A DNA stretch of 64,000 nucleotides, from the NCBI GenBank assembly GCA_964493785.1, contig CAZBPM010000014.1, positions 57,897 through 121,896 on the forward strand, in the 5' to 3' direction. Positions 1 through 9,264 of the stretch are shown piece after piece. The DNA is from Hyphomicrobium_A sp964493785. GTDB lineage: Bacteria > Pseudomonadota > Alphaproteobacteria > Rhizobiales > Hyphomicrobiaceae. Position 1 is the stretch's first letter. Each line of letters opens with the position of its first letter. Both the position numbers and the translations under genes were made by a program. The notes beneath the pieces are model-generated. The model was not told the origin of the DNA. It ran no database searches and saw only the letters and a program-made list of their open reading frames with translations.

Positions 1-1414
1 CACCGGCGAGATCATCGAGGGAAGCCTCGTAATCGGCGTCGAAGCCGGCGCCGCTGTCGTCATCGGTAGCATCACGGTCGAAAGGGATCGGTGCAGCGCC
101 GGCAGCGGCGGACATCGGCGAGGACGTTTCGACCGGCTCGGCGCTGTTGAGCGGCGCATTGCGCGGCGGGGCGGTTTCGGCAGGTGCCGGCTTGCCGGAG
201 CGCGCCAGCGAGCCTTCGCCGCCAAGCACGCGGATCAGCTCGTCCGGCGACGGAAGGTCGGCAGTGTAGGCGAGGCGAATGAGCACCATCTCTGCGGCGG
301 CACGCGGGTTGGCGGCTTTACCCGTTTCCTCACCACCCTTCAGGAGCATCTGCCAGGCGCGCGAGAGGAGTGCCATCGAAAGACGCGTGGCGAGAGCCGA
401 GGCGCGGCGCTTTTCTTCTGCGCTCAGCCCCTCGCTGCCGGCTTCTCCGCCAACGGCCTTGACGCGGGCCGCCGCGTGGACTGTCTCAGCCAGATCGGCG
501 AGCAGCTGCACCGGCTCGGCGCCGTCGCGATGCAATTCGTCGAGCGATGTCAGCGCGGCCTTGGCGTCGCCGCGGAAGGTGTGCTCCAGGAGGTCGAAGA
601 TGCGGCCACGATCGGCGAGGCCCATCATGGCGCGCACGGTCTCGGCGCGGACATCGCCCTGGCCCATGGCGATCGACTGATCGAGGAGCGAGAGACCGTC
701 GCGCACCGAGCCTTCGGCCGCACGGGCAATCAGTGCCAATGCATCGGGCTCGGCCTTGGCGCCTTCCTTGCCGACGATCCTGTCGAAGTGCGCGCTTAGC
801 TCCGGCACGTCGACGCGGCGCAGATCGAAGCGTTGCGTGCGCGAGAGCACCGTCACCGGCACCTTACGAATTTCGGTGGTGGCGAAGATGAACTTCACAT
901 GCTCAGGCGGCTCCTCAAGCGTCTTCAGAAGGGCGTTAAAGGCGCCCTTCGAAAGCATGTGGACCTCGTCGATGATGAAGACCTTGAAGCGGGCCGAGAT
1001 GGGCTTGTAGCGCGCGCTTTCGATCAACTCGCGGATGTTGTCGACGCCGGTGTTGGAAGCAGCGTCCATCTCGACGACGTCAGGATGGCGGCTCTCCATG
1101 ATCTCGACGCAGTGCCGCCCCAGCGACGGCATGTCGATGGTGGGTGCGCTGACCGTATCGGTCTCGTAGTTCAGGGCGCGGGCGACGATGCGGGCGGTGG
1201 TCGTCTTGCCTACACCGCGGACGCCGGTGAGCATGTAGCCCTGCGCAATGCGTCCCGATGCGAACGCGTTACGGAGCGTGCGGACCATGGCCTCTTGGCC
1301 GATCAGGTCGTCGAAGCTCTGCGGTCGGTATTTGCGCGCCAGGACGACATACGGCTTGAGCGCACCGGCTGCATCGCCTGTTGTTTCCGGAGCATCGGAG
1401 TTTTTCTTGGCCAT
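1..1414 (-). CDS. dnaX: DNA polymerase III subunit gamma/tau (partial, 3' end outside window)
   Basis: This is the AAA+ clamp-loader subunit that loads the beta clamp and ties core polymerases together. The frame opens at the ATG at 1414 (protein starts MAKKNSD) and runs off the left edge, so the C-terminal tau region is missing. Visible are YRPQSFDDLIGQ at about residues 29-40, the Walker A loop GVRGVGKTT at 64-72, a Walker B stretch FIIDEVHML and the SRTQRFDLRR sensor/arginine-finger region. The zinc module of enterobacterial DnaX is degenerate: I see only one cysteine (GRHCVEI) where four are usual. The ffs gene lies about 120 bases upstream on the same strand. Identification is secure; the full length is unknown. 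Confidence 0.97.
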   Translation of the reverse strand, partial: MAKKNSDAPETTGDAAGALKPYVVLARKYRPQSFDDLIGQEAMVRTLRNAFASGRIAQGYMLTGVRGVGKTTTARIVARALNYETDTVSAPTIDMPSLGRHCVEIMESRHPDVVEMDAASNTGVDNIRELIESARYKPISARFKVFIIDEVHMLSKGAFNALLKTLEEPPEHVKFIFATTEIRKVPVTVLSRTQRFDLRRVDVPELSAHFDRIVGKEGAKAEPDALALIARAAEGSVRDGLSLLDQSIAMGQGDVRAETVRAMMGLADRGRIFDLLEHTFRGDAKAALTSLDELHRDGAEPVQLLADLAETVHAAARVKAVGGEAGSEGLSAEEKRRASALATRLSMALLSRAWQMLLKGGEETGKAANPRAAAEMVLIRLAYTADLPSPDELIRVLGGEGSLARSGKPAPAETAPPRNAPLNSAEPVETSSPMSAAAGAAPIPFDRDATDDDSGAGFDADYEASLDDLAG

Positions 1415-1536
1415 GACCCTGCCTCAGGCCCGCAGGGCCTCAGGCCGCAAGTGCGGCCCGGTGCTGAGCGCCGCCCCATTCAGGGGCGCCGCACGCCCTA
1501 CAGAGACGCAACCGGCGCCCGTGAGCGAAAATATAA

Positions 1537-1634
1537 GAGGAGACTGACGAACGACCCGCGTCCTGATCGTTAGGGCTGCTTCCTTCCGGACCTGACCCGG
1601 TTGGCGAGGGATACGTCCGCCGCCAGTCTCCCGG
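1537..1634 (-). ncRNA. ffs: Signal recognition particle RNA (4.5S, small bacterial type)
   Basis: This is the RNA scaffold that binds Ffh and directs membrane proteins to the translocon. On the minus strand the universally conserved apical loop region GTCAGGTCCGGAAGGAAGCA is present (around 1576-1600). The ends pair: GGGAGACTGGCG (1632-1621) with CGTCAGTCTCC (1549-1539). This gives a hairpin of roughly 95 nt, the expected size of the Alu-less bacterial form. Linkage to dnaX just downstream is common in alphaproteobacteria. The exact 3' end is estimated from the closing stem. Confidence 0.95.
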
Positions 1635-1638
1635 GGTG

Positions 1639-1667
1639 ATTATGGCGGCTCGGACCTCGGGTTACAA
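1639..1667 (-). promoter_or_regulatory. Sigma-70-type promoter of ffs
   Basis: On the minus strand TTGTAA (1667-1662) is followed after exactly 17 bases by CATAAT (1644-1639). This places transcription start at about 1632, the first base of the SRP RNA closing stem. The agreement with an independently placed RNA 5' end makes this the best supported promoter in the window. It could also serve dnaX by readthrough. Confidence 0.75.
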
Positions 1668-1826
1668 CCCTCCCGCCCCGGGGCACCAACACCTTATCTA
1701 CCCGTGTCATTTTTCCGCTCTAGGTTCGGGCGAAGAAGAGGCCGCGCGGTATTTGCGAGAAATTGACACTCGACGGCCAGGGCCCATAGGTTGGCCACGC
1801 ATTCATTCCGGGGGGACAGATTGCAG

Positions 1827-3962
1827 ATGAGGTATTTTGCGTCGCTGGTTGTGGCCGCCGTGGCGCTGGCCGGAGCAGTCTCGTCGACCCAGGCTCATGC
1901 CGCCTGCCCGGCGGGCGAAGATCTCGACATCCAGCTCCGCGACAAGGAACTGCAGCGCCATCTGATCCTCTCGGGCGTCCTCGGCGCCGAGATCGGGCGA
2001 GCCAACGAGAAGATGCTCCGCGCCGCCGTGATCGACTTCCGCGCCGCGAACAGCCTGCCCGGCACGGACCAGGAAATCCTGAGCGAGCCCGAGTGCGCGA
2101 TCCTCAAGCACAATAACGACGAGGTCTACAAGTTCATCGGCTTCAAGCAGGTCGTCAATCCAGTCAACAACCTGAAGATGACGTTCCCGGCGGGGCTGCT
2201 GCCGCCCGAAGCCAAGCCATCGAAGCTGAGCTGGCAGGAATATGACAATCCGGCCGCGAGCCGCGTCAGCATCGACGTGTTCCGTGTGTCCGGGCGAGAG
2301 TCCTCGACCAACTCATTCGCGCTCGGCTACCAGTCCTACAGCGCGCTGACGCTGAGCTACATCCACAACTCCGGATCGGAAATGATCGCGGAGGGCGCGG
2401 GCAACCGCTGGGGGTCGCGCTACTACTTCCACAACATGAATTTCGAGTACCAGGGCGGCCAGCGCGGCATCTACATCCGCTTCGACATGAAGCCGCCAAC
2501 GGATTTCGCACCGCCACCGGAGATCCTGCGCACGGCGCGGCTCGACAAAATCAAGAAGCAGATCACAAAGCTGTTTACCGCAGGGCTCGCAGGCGCCACG
2601 CCGCCGACCGAGAATGAGATCGCTTGGGCGCTGATTGCGCGCGCGGTGTTCAACATCGTCGCGTCGGATTTCTACGACCAGAACGGATGGCAGGAGCTGA
2701 CGACGGCAAACTGCGTGTTCGGCTCCCAGCGCCGCGCCCGCCGCGGCGGCGTGCGCGTCGTGTTTGCCACCACCCGCACCCTGGTCGACAAGGACGGCGA
2801 CATGAGCACCATGTTCGCCAACGCCCCCAGCGACAAGATCACGTTCGGATGCCTGCAGGTGAACCCGCGCATCTCCATGATAGGGCGCGGGGACAACACC
2901 TATCGGGGCGCATGGCGCGGGGGCGCGCGGGTCGCCAACTCGCGCATCAAGCTGCTGACCGACCCGATCGACCGCGGCGCCGAGAACTATGTGCGCATTA
3001 TCGACAGCTCGGCGTCAGAGGATGCCACGCACGCGCTGCTGGTCATTCACGGTTACAATAACTCGTTCCTCGAGGCGGTACAGGCAGCGGCACGGATCGC
3101 CGGCGGCGCCGACTACAAGGGCCGCGTCTACATGTTCTCGTGGCCGAGCGTGCGGATGTCGCTGCGCTATCTGCAGGATGCCGACAACGCGGAAGAGGCC
3201 GAAGGTGCGCTACAGGCGTTCCTGGCCGCAATTTTGCGCGACAATAATGTGCGCACGCTCGACATCGTTGCCCACAGCATGGGCTCGCAGCAGCTCATCC
3301 GGGTGATGGGCTCGATCCGCGATATACTCGACAACCGGCGCCAGAACGAAGGCATGCTGCGGCTCGGCCAGGTGGTGTTTGCAGCGCCAGACGTCTCGGC
3401 TTCGGTGTTCAACACCAAGATCCTCACCTGGGCGAAGCTCGCCCAGCGCGTGACGATCTATACCTCCGGCGGCGACTGGGTGCTTTGGCTGTCGTCGTTC
3501 CTGCGCGGCTTCAACGACCGTGCCGGTGGACACACGCCGTGGGGCGATCCCCTCCATGTCAACGCCAGCAACGTCTACGTGATCGACAAGACGCCGCCGG
3601 AATACGACTTCTGGAAGTTCTTCGATTACACGCACGCCGACTACGTCGACGACAACGTGATCCTCAACGACATCCAGACCGTCATAACCGGCAAGCCTGC
3701 GGGTGATCCCAGCATGAGGGATCCCGAAGGCAAGGTGTTCAAAGTCACGCCCTACAAGGGCATGAGCGACAAGAGGTTCTGGGCGACACTGCCCGAGGGG
3801 CCGATTGCAGATGCAAAGGAAGCGGTCAAGGATGCGCTGACGCCGAAGACGACTGCGCCACTGGCGCCGGCGACACCATCAGCGGTTCCGGCCGCACAGC
3901 CGACGGCGCAGCAGCCTGCTCCGCCCGCATCACCGCCGACATCGACAGGCACGACGCCGTAG
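1827..3962 (+). CDS. Secreted alpha/beta hydrolase, DUF900 family
   Basis: A predicted exported esterase/lipase-like protein of 711 residues; substrate unknown. I chose the ATG at 1827 because a purine-rich GGGGGGACA lies about 9 bases upstream and a signal peptide begins at once (MRYFASLVV..., cleavage near QAHA, residue 25). Residues of about 40-95 resemble a peptidoglycan-binding-like helical repeat (weak similarity, by eye). The hydrolase part holds VFATTR, the oxyanion region LLVIHGYNN and the nucleophile elbow AHSMG with Ser484. The last 50 or so residues are Pro/Ala/Thr-rich and probably disordered. It stands alone; the next gene is convergent and begins immediately after its stop. Confidence 0.85.
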   Translation: MRYFASLVVAAVALAGAVSSTQAHAACPAGEDLDIQLRDKELQRHLILSGVLGAEIGRANEKMLRAAVIDFRAANSLPGTDQEILSEPECAILKHNNDEVYKFIGFKQVVNPVNNLKMTFPAGLLPPEAKPSKLSWQEYDNPAASRVSIDVFRVSGRESSTNSFALGYQSYSALTLSYIHNSGSEMIAEGAGNRWGSRYYFHNMNFEYQGGQRGIYIRFDMKPPTDFAPPPEILRTARLDKIKKQITKLFTAGLAGATPPTENEIAWALIARAVFNIVASDFYDQNGWQELTTANCVFGSQRRARRGGVRVVFATTRTLVDKDGDMSTMFANAPSDKITFGCLQVNPRISMIGRGDNTYRGAWRGGARVANSRIKLLTDPIDRGAENYVRIIDSSASEDATHALLVIHGYNNSFLEAVQAAARIAGGADYKGRVYMFSWPSVRMSLRYLQDADNAEEAEGALQAFLAAILRDNNVRTLDIVAHSMGSQQLIRVMGSIRDILDNRRQNEGMLRLGQVVFAAPDVSASVFNTKILTWAKLAQRVTIYTSGGDWVLWLSSFLRGFNDRAGGHTPWGDPLHVNASNVYVIDKTPPEYDFWKFFDYTHADYVDDNVILNDIQTVITGKPAGDPSMRDPEGKVFKVTPYKGMSDKRFWATLPEGPIADAKEAVKDALTPKTTAPLAPATPSAVPAAQPTAQQPAPPASPPTSTGTTP

Positions 3963-4712
3963 CTAGATGCAGCGGCCGCCGTCGACCTCAATCGCCACGC
4001 CGGTGATGAAGGACGAGGCCGGGTCGGCGAGGAAAAGCGCGGCGTTGGCAATGTCGTGAGGCTGGGACAGGCGGCCGAGCGGGATGCCGGCGAGAAACTT
4101 GGCGCGGTTCTCGGGTGTGTCGGGCATCCCCATGAACTGGCTAAGCATCCCCGTGTCGCCCATCACCGGGTTGATGGCGTTGACGCGGATGTTCTTGGAA
4201 GCAAGCTCCGCGGCGATCGACTTGGTCAGGGTTATGACGGCGCCCTTGGACCCGTTGTACCAAGTGAGGCCAGGGCGCGGACGTATGCCGGCCGTGGAGG
4301 CGACGTTGATGATGGAGCCGCCGCCACGCTTTGCAAGCTTCGGCACGGCAGCGATGGTCGAGAGGTAGATCGACTTCACGTTGACCGCATAGATGCGATC
4401 GAACTCGGCCTCGGTGACCTCCATCAACGGGCGGTTCGTGTGCGTGACGCCGGCGTTGTTGACGACGATGTCGAGCCCGCCGAATGCCTCGGTAGCGGCG
4501 CGCACCATGGTGTCGACGTCGACCTTCTCGGACACATCGGCCTGGATCGGGATCATCCTGTCGCCGAAGCCGGCGCACAGCGCGCGCACGCCCTCGCCAT
4601 TGATGTCAGCGGCAATAACGCTCGCGCCTTCCAGTGCGAAGCGCTCAGCGATGCCACGGCCGAAGCCCGAGGCGGCGCCGGTGACGATGGCGACTTTTCC
4701 GGAGAGCTTCAT
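3963..4712 (-). CDS. SDR family oxidoreductase (FabG-like)
   Basis: A classical short-chain dehydrogenase/reductase of 249 residues, NAD(P)-dependent, acting on an unknown alcohol or ketone. The nucleotide-binding motif TGAASGFGRG is at residues 11-20, NNAG follows in the middle, the catalytic Tyr-Lys pair is in YNGSKG, and the C-terminal motif GVAIEVDGG is typical. It reads leftward, 24 bases downstream of pheA. The small gap suggests cotranscription with pheA, but a shared role is not implied. It abuts the convergent hydrolase gene with no spacer. The family is certain, the substrate is not. Confidence 0.9.
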   Translation of the reverse strand: MKLSGKVAIVTGAASGFGRGIAERFALEGASVIAADINGEGVRALCAGFGDRMIPIQADVSEKVDVDTMVRAATEAFGGLDIVVNNAGVTHTNRPLMEVTEAEFDRIYAVNVKSIYLSTIAAVPKLAKRGGGSIINVASTAGIRPRPGLTWYNGSKGAVITLTKSIAAELASKNIRVNAINPVMGDTGMLSQFMGMPDTPENRAKFLAGIPLGRLSQPHDIANAALFLADPASSFITGVAIEVDGGRCI

Positions 4713-4736
4713 GCCGGCCTCTTGTTCCAGGTGTTG

Positions 4737-5675
4737 TTATTTGCGGCGGCGAACCGGGATCTGGCCCTCGGCAGCAAGACGCGCTGCCTCGGCGCGATAG
4801 GGGCTCGCGCGGTAGGTGCCCAGCACTTTCTTTTCGGAGGAGAAGAACGACAGCTCCTCCAGCGCGAGACGCACCAGACGGTCGGCCGGATGGCCCTCGA
4901 TGTCGGCGAAGAACATCGTCGCGTTGAACGTGCCCTCGAGCTGGTAGCTCTCAAGCTTCATCATGTTGACGCCGTTGGTCGCGAAGCCGCCGAGCGCCTT
5001 GTAAAGGGCGGCGGGCACGTTGCGGACGCGGAAGATGAACGTGGTGATGACGGGGCCCTCGTCGGGCTCGGCGTCGTCGGCCTCCGCTGACAGCACAACG
5101 AAGCGCGTCGTGTTGTGCACCTCATCCTCGATGTCCGCAGCGAGAACGTCGAGGCCGTAGATCTCGGCGGCGAGCGAGGAGGCGATAGCGGCGATCGAGG
5201 TGTCTTTTGCCTCCGACACGATGCGCGCCGAGCCTGCGGTGTCGGCTTCCGGCACGGGCTTCAAGCCCAGCTCGATCAGCTTGCGGCGGCATTGGCCGAG
5301 CGCCTGCGTGTGGCTCAGGACGCGCTTAACTGTGTCTAGACTCGCGCCGCGGATACCAAGGAGCTGATGGCGCACGCGCAGGAAGTGCTCGCCGACGATG
5401 TAGAGATCGGCGTCTGGAAGCAGGTGATGGATGTCGGCGACGCGGCCGGCGACCGAGTTCTCGATCGGGATCATGGCGAGGCGCGCCTCGCCCGCCTTCA
5501 CCGCCTGGAGGGCGTCCTCGAAGGTCGGGCAGGCCACCGCCTCCATATCGGGGAAGGCTTCGCGGCACGCCAGGTGCGAGTTCGCGCCGGGCTCGCCCTG
5601 GTAGACGATGCGCTCCGCGGCGGGCCTGGCAGATGTGGTTTCGGCCGCGCGCTCGGGGCCCAAGGATTTTGGCAT
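4737..5675 (-). CDS. pheA: Prephenate dehydratase
   Basis: It converts prephenate to phenylpyruvate in phenylalanine synthesis. The ATG at 5675 gives 312 residues (MPKSLGPERAAE...). A longer frame to 5816 exists, but the added residues look non-coding and run into kdsB. The catalytic dehydratase domain spans about residues 25-205, with the hallmark NTTRF motif near its end. An ACT regulatory domain follows (about 215-300). In place of the ESRP phenylalanine-binding motif there is LESYQLEG, a variant I associate with alphaproteobacterial enzymes. It lies 67 bases downstream of kdsB on the same strand. A fused chorismate mutase domain is absent. Confidence 0.93.
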   Translation of the reverse strand: MPKSLGPERAAETTSARPAAERIVYQGEPGANSHLACREAFPDMEAVACPTFEDALQAVKAGEARLAMIPIENSVAGRVADIHHLLPDADLYIVGEHFLRVRHQLLGIRGASLDTVKRVLSHTQALGQCRRKLIELGLKPVPEADTAGSARIVSEAKDTSIAAIASSLAAEIYGLDVLAADIEDEVHNTTRFVVLSAEADDAEPDEGPVITTFIFRVRNVPAALYKALGGFATNGVNMMKLESYQLEGTFNATMFFADIEGHPADRLVRLALEELSFFSSEKKVLGTYRASPYRAEAARLAAEGQIPVRRRK

Positions 5676-5742
5676 GATGCCTGGCGGCTGATGGAGCTGC
5701 GTTACGGCGCGGTTCGATGGCGCGCCGTGGTGAAGTGAGCGT

Positions 5743-6480
5743 TCAGACAGCCCCCAGCAGGAGGCGGGCCCGATCGAGGTCGGCGGGAGTATCGACACCG
5801 AGCGGAACAGTGTCAACGACGCTCACGTCGATGCGCATCCCGGCTTCAAGCGCCCGCAGTTGCTCCAATTTTTCGCGCTTTTCCAGCGGCGAAGGTTGCA
5901 GAGACACGAAGCGGGCAAGTGCCGCGCGGCGGTAGGCGTAGATGCCGATGTGGTGGAACAGCGGACCGTCGCCGTAGGGCGCGGTTGCCCGCGTGAAGTA
6001 GAGCGCGCGCATGCGGCCGGGCTCCGGCAAGGGTGATCCCACGACCTTGACCACGTTGGGGTTTGTGCGCTCCTCCTCGACCGTGATCTCCGCGGCGAGG
6101 GTCGCGATGTCGGGTCCGTCGCCAGCAAGGGGAGCGGCGCAGGCGGCGACGAGGTGGGGTTCCAACGTCGGCAGGTCGCCCTGGAGGTTGACGATGACGT
6201 CGGCGCGGGCATCCGGGTCGACCTTGCCGATTGCTTCGAAGATGCGGTCGGAGCCCGAGGCGTGGTCGTCGCGGGTCATCACGGCCTCGCCGCCGGCAGC
6301 CGTCACGGCCGAGACCACATCCAGCGAATCAGTTGCAACGACGACCCGGCCGAGGTCGGCTGCGAGCGCCCTGCGCCAGACCTGGACGATCATCGGGGAG
6401 CCGGCAATGTCGATCATCGGCTTGCCGGGCAGGCGGGTCGCCTGCATCCGCGCCGGGATAATAATGAGCGTGTTGGCCAC
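5743..6480 (-). CDS. kdsB: 3-deoxy-manno-octulosonate cytidylyltransferase (CMP-Kdo synthetase)
   Basis: It activates Kdo as CMP-Kdo for LPS inner-core synthesis. The start is the GTG at 6480, preceded by GAGGTG 5 bases upstream, giving 245 residues, the normal family length. Upstream ATG 6534 would add a poorly conserved tail. The N-terminal nucleotide-binding signature IIIPARMQATRLPGKP is at residues 6-21. VIVNLQGDLP and HHIGIYAYRR are also typical of the family. The acceptor pathway (waaA, lpxK) sits 45 kb away in the same window. The gene is divergent from cycM. Confidence 0.95.
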   Translation of the reverse strand: MANTLIIIPARMQATRLPGKPMIDIAGSPMIVQVWRRALAADLGRVVVATDSLDVVSAVTAAGGEAVMTRDDHASGSDRIFEAIGKVDPDARADVIVNLQGDLPTLEPHLVAACAAPLAGDGPDIATLAAEITVEEERTNPNVVKVVGSPLPEPGRMRALYFTRATAPYGDGPLFHHIGIYAYRRAALARFVSLQPSPLEKREKLEQLRALEAGMRIDVSVVDTVPLGVDTPADLDRARLLLGAV

Positions 6481-6553
6481 CAAAGCACCTCGAAACGCCG
6501 CGGGCGAGGCAATTGGTCCCGGGCGGGTGCACATAGAACGGAGGCACGCTCGG

Positions 6554-6581
6554 TTGCAAGCCGATGCGGAGTTTCTATAGT
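6554..6581 (+). promoter_or_regulatory. Candidate promoter of cycM
   Basis: TTGCAA (6554-6559) and TATAGT (6576-6581) are separated by 16 bases and lie 50 bases upstream of the cycM ATG, in the divergent gap with kdsB. The hexamers are close to sigma-70 consensus. No experimental support. Confidence 0.45.
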
Positions 6582-6630
6582 CCCCCCCAATTGTTCGGCG
6601 GGGCCGGACGGAGAATTTCGGAGCGGCGGA

Positions 6631-7176
6631 ATGCGATTTGATTCCTTCGAGCTATCGAAGATTGCCGGCGGATTTCTGTGTGCCCTTCTGGTCATCGTGG
6701 GCTTCCGCACCGGGCTCGAAATTGCCTCGCACGGCAAGCCAGAAGAGAAGCCGGGCTATGTGCTGCCCTTGCCGGAGGCGGCTCCGGCAGCTGGGACTGA
6801 ACCAGCTGCGGCCGAGCCGGCGGCTGCGGCATTCGACGCCAAGGCCGTCGCCGAAGCCGCAGCGGCAGGCGATGCTGCTGCGGGGCAAAAGGTTTTCAGC
6901 AAGTGCGCGGCATGCCATTCGATCGAGCCAGGCGGGCCTAACAAGGTCGGCCCCAACCTCGCGGGCGTCGTCGGCCGAGCCAAAGCGAGCCACGCCGGCT
7001 TTAACTATTCGGATGCAATGAAGGCCAAGGCCAGCGAACAGTGGACGCTCGAAAACCTCGCCGGCTTCATCCATAATCCCAAAGGCTATCTGCCGGGCAC
7101 CAAGATGCTGTTCCCGGGCATTGCCGATCCGGGCGACCTTGGAAACCTTCTCGCCTACCTTAACTCGGTAAAATAG
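6631..7176 (+). CDS. cycM: Membrane-anchored class I cytochrome c (CycM type)
   Basis: A 181-residue cytochrome that carries electrons between the bc1 complex and terminal oxidase while tethered to the membrane. An uncleaved N-terminal anchor covers about residues 11-30, followed by an Ala/Pro/Glu-rich linker (about 45-80). The cytochrome domain follows, with the heme motif CAACH at 92-96. The distal Met ligand lies in GTKMLFPG near the C-terminus, and NYSDAM is typical of the cytochrome c2 fold. The ATG at 6631 is preceded by GGAGCGG. The order cycM next to divergent kdsB and pheA is seen in rhizobia. A GC-rich inverted repeat follows the stop. Confidence 0.9.
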   Translation: MRFDSFELSKIAGGFLCALLVIVGFRTGLEIASHGKPEEKPGYVLPLPEAAPAAGTEPAAAEPAAAAFDAKAVAEAAAAGDAAAGQKVFSKCAACHSIEPGGPNKVGPNLAGVVGRAKASHAGFNYSDAMKAKASEQWTLENLAGFIHNPKGYLPGTKMLFPGIADPGDLGNLLAYLNSVK

Positions 7177-7220
7177 GCGATCCGGCCCGCGATCCCGGGC
7201 AAAATGACAGCAAGTTAACT

Positions 7221-7255
7221 CGCCCCGAGGCCCGGATTTTGCGAGGCTCGGGGCG
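7221..7255. terminator. Hairpin downstream of cycM, possible terminator
   Basis: Nine-base arms CGCCCCGAG (7221-7229) and CTCGGGGCG (7247-7255) enclose a 17-base loop, 45 bases after the cycM stop. The bases that follow (TTGTCATGTCTT) are only modestly T-rich, so terminator activity is uncertain. Confidence 0.4.
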
Positions 7256-7362
7256 TTGTCATGTCTTGAAGGTCATTGCGGAGCGCAATGCCGGTGAAAT
7301 CTCGTGCCGGATCCATCCTTCGCTCCGCGCCAATCCCCGGACAAACAAAGGGAATTTGCCTG

Positions 7363-9264
7363 GTGCTTCCGCGACTCCACGTCTTAGCCGCCTGCCTCGC
7401 AACATTTGTCAGCCTCGCGTCCGGTCCCGTTTTGGCCCAGGAGCCGGCGTCGCCGCCTGCCACCGATCCGCAAGTCGCGGCACCGGGGGCTGCGAAGAAG
7501 CATCACGCGTTGTCTCTACTCGGCGAGCCGAAGTTCAAGCCGGGTTTCGATCATTTCGACTGGGTCAATCCGGACGCGCCGAAGGGCGGAACGCTGCGCG
7601 CGTTTGCGGAGGGGTCGTTCGACAGCCTCAACGCCTTCAGCGTCAAGGGCGATCCGGCCGGGGGCCTCGGCCTGCTTTATGATTCCCTGATGACCGGCAG
7701 CCCCGACGAACCTTCGTCGGAGTATTGCCTCATCTGCGAGTGGATGTCGTATCCGGCGGATTATTCCTCGGTGACGTTCGGCCTCAATCCCAATGCCAAG
7801 TTCCAGGACGGCACGCCCATCACCCCGGAAGACGTCATCTTCTCGCTGGAGGAGCAGAAGAAGGCCAATCCGCGCTCGGCGTTCTACTACAAGAATGTCG
7901 TCAAGGCGGAGAAGACCGGCGACCACGAGGTCACCTTCAGTTTCGACTCCAAGGGCAATCGTGAACTGCCGCTGATCGTCGGACAGCTTACCGTCATACC
8001 GAAGGCCTGGTGGGAGGCGAAGGGCGCGGACGGCCAGCAGCGCGACATCACCAAGTCGAACCTGGAGGTGCCGGTCGGCTCGGGACCTTACCGCGTCAAG
8101 AGCTTTGATCCGGGCCGCACCATCACTTACGAGCGCGTGAAGGACTACTGGGCCAAGGATCTTCCGGTGCGGAAGGGCCAGTACAATTTCGACGAGCTGA
8201 AGTTCACGTATTTCCTCGACCGCACACCCGGTTTTGAAGAGTTCAAGTCGGGCAAGGTCGACTACTGGCCAGAGCGCACGGCGAGCCAGTGGGCCACGGG
8301 GTTCAACTTCCCCGCCGTCGCCAAGGGCTGGGTGAAGAAAGAGGCGATCCCGGTCAAGCGCGTGGCGCCGATGCAGGCGTTCGTGTTCAACCAGCGGCGC
8401 AAGCAGTTCCAGGATCCGCGCGTGCGCAAGGCATTCGCGCTGGCCTTCAACTTCGAGGAAGCCAACAAGAAGCTGTTCTATAATTCTTACGTGCGCGTCG
8501 GCAGCTACTTCGACAATTCAGAGCTGGCGGCGAAGGGCTTGCCGCAGGGCCGTGAGCTGGAGATCCTCAACGAGGTGAAGGACGCGGTGCCGCCTGAGGT
8601 ATTCACCACCGAGTGGAAGAACCCCGACAATTCCGCGCCGGAGAATTTCCGCAAGCACATGCGCGAAGCTTCGAAGCTCCTCAATGAGGCGGGCTGGACG
8701 CTGCAGGGCAACCAGCTGAAGAACGCGCAAGGCGAAACGCTGAACGCGGAGTTCATGATCGACTCTCCCGACTTCCAGAAGATCGTGCTGCCGTACGTGC
8801 AGGACCTGCAGAAGCTCGGCATCAACGCGTCGCTGCGCGTGGTCGACAGCGCGCAGTACAAGCGGCGCGAGGACACGCACGACTACGACATCATCGTCGA
8901 CAACTATCCGCAGTCGGAATCGCCCGGCAACGAGCAGCGCGATTTCTGGGGCTCGGCCGCCGCGGACCGCGACGGAACGACCAACACCGCAGGCATCAAG
9001 AACCCGGCGGTCGACAAACTGATCGACAAGATCGTTTTCGCCAAGGATCGCGAGGACCTCGTGGCGGCAACGCGGGCGCTGGACCGCGTGCTGCTCTGGA
9101 ACTTCTACGTGGTGCCGCAGTGGCACTATCCCTATGAGCGGATCGCCCACTGGGACATCTTCGGCCGCCCGGAGAAGACGCCATCGCAGACGTCCGCCAT
9201 GCTGCAGACCTGGTGGATCGACGCGGACAAGCAGAAGGCCCTGGCCGCAGCGCGGGGGCAGTGA
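7363..9264 (+). CDS. yejA: Peptide ABC transporter substrate-binding protein (YejA-like), copy 1
   Basis: A periplasmic binding protein of the oligopeptide/dipeptide (SBP_bac_5) family; it should deliver peptides to the YejBEF complex encoded downstream. I chose the GTG at 7363: AAAGGGA lies upstream and it directly opens a signal peptide (starting MLPRLHVLAACLATF, cleavage near VLAQ). ATGs at 7276 or 7288 give longer, less plausible N-termini. Family features include a conserved HFDWVNPDAPKGG near the mature N-terminus, YDSLMT and GSGPYRV. The mature part is about 605 residues. It overlaps the next gene by TGATG and is visibly homologous to it, so this is a tandem duplication. Confidence 0.92.
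   Translation: MLPRLHVLAACLATFVSLASGPVLAQEPASPPATDPQVAAPGAAKKHHALSLLGEPKFKPGFDHFDWVNPDAPKGGTLRAFAEGSFDSLNAFSVKGDPAGGLGLLYDSLMTGSPDEPSSEYCLICEWMSYPADYSSVTFGLNPNAKFQDGTPITPEDVIFSLEEQKKANPRSAFYYKNVVKAEKTGDHEVTFSFDSKGNRELPLIVGQLTVIPKAWWEAKGADGQQRDITKSNLEVPVGSGPYRVKSFDPGRTITYERVKDYWAKDLPVRKGQYNFDELKFTYFLDRTPGFEEFKSGKVDYWPERTASQWATGFNFPAVAKGWVKKEAIPVKRVAPMQAFVFNQRRKQFQDPRVRKAFALAFNFEEANKKLFYNSYVRVGSYFDNSELAAKGLPQGRELEILNEVKDAVPPEVFTTEWKNPDNSAPENFRKHMREASKLLNEAGWTLQGNQLKNAQGETLNAEFMIDSPDFQKIVLPYVQDLQKLGINASLRVVDSAQYKRREDTHDYDIIVDNYPQSESPGNEQRDFWGSAAADRDGTTNTAGIKNPAVDKLIDKIVFAKDREDLVAATRALDRVLLWNFYVVPQWHYPYERIAHWDIFGRPEKTPSQTSAMLQTWWIDADKQKALAAARGQ

Noticed and set aside
1636..1830. A 64-codon open frame overlapping the ffs promoter
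   Set aside because: It lies across the SRP RNA promoter, has no ribosome-binding site and no coding-like features.
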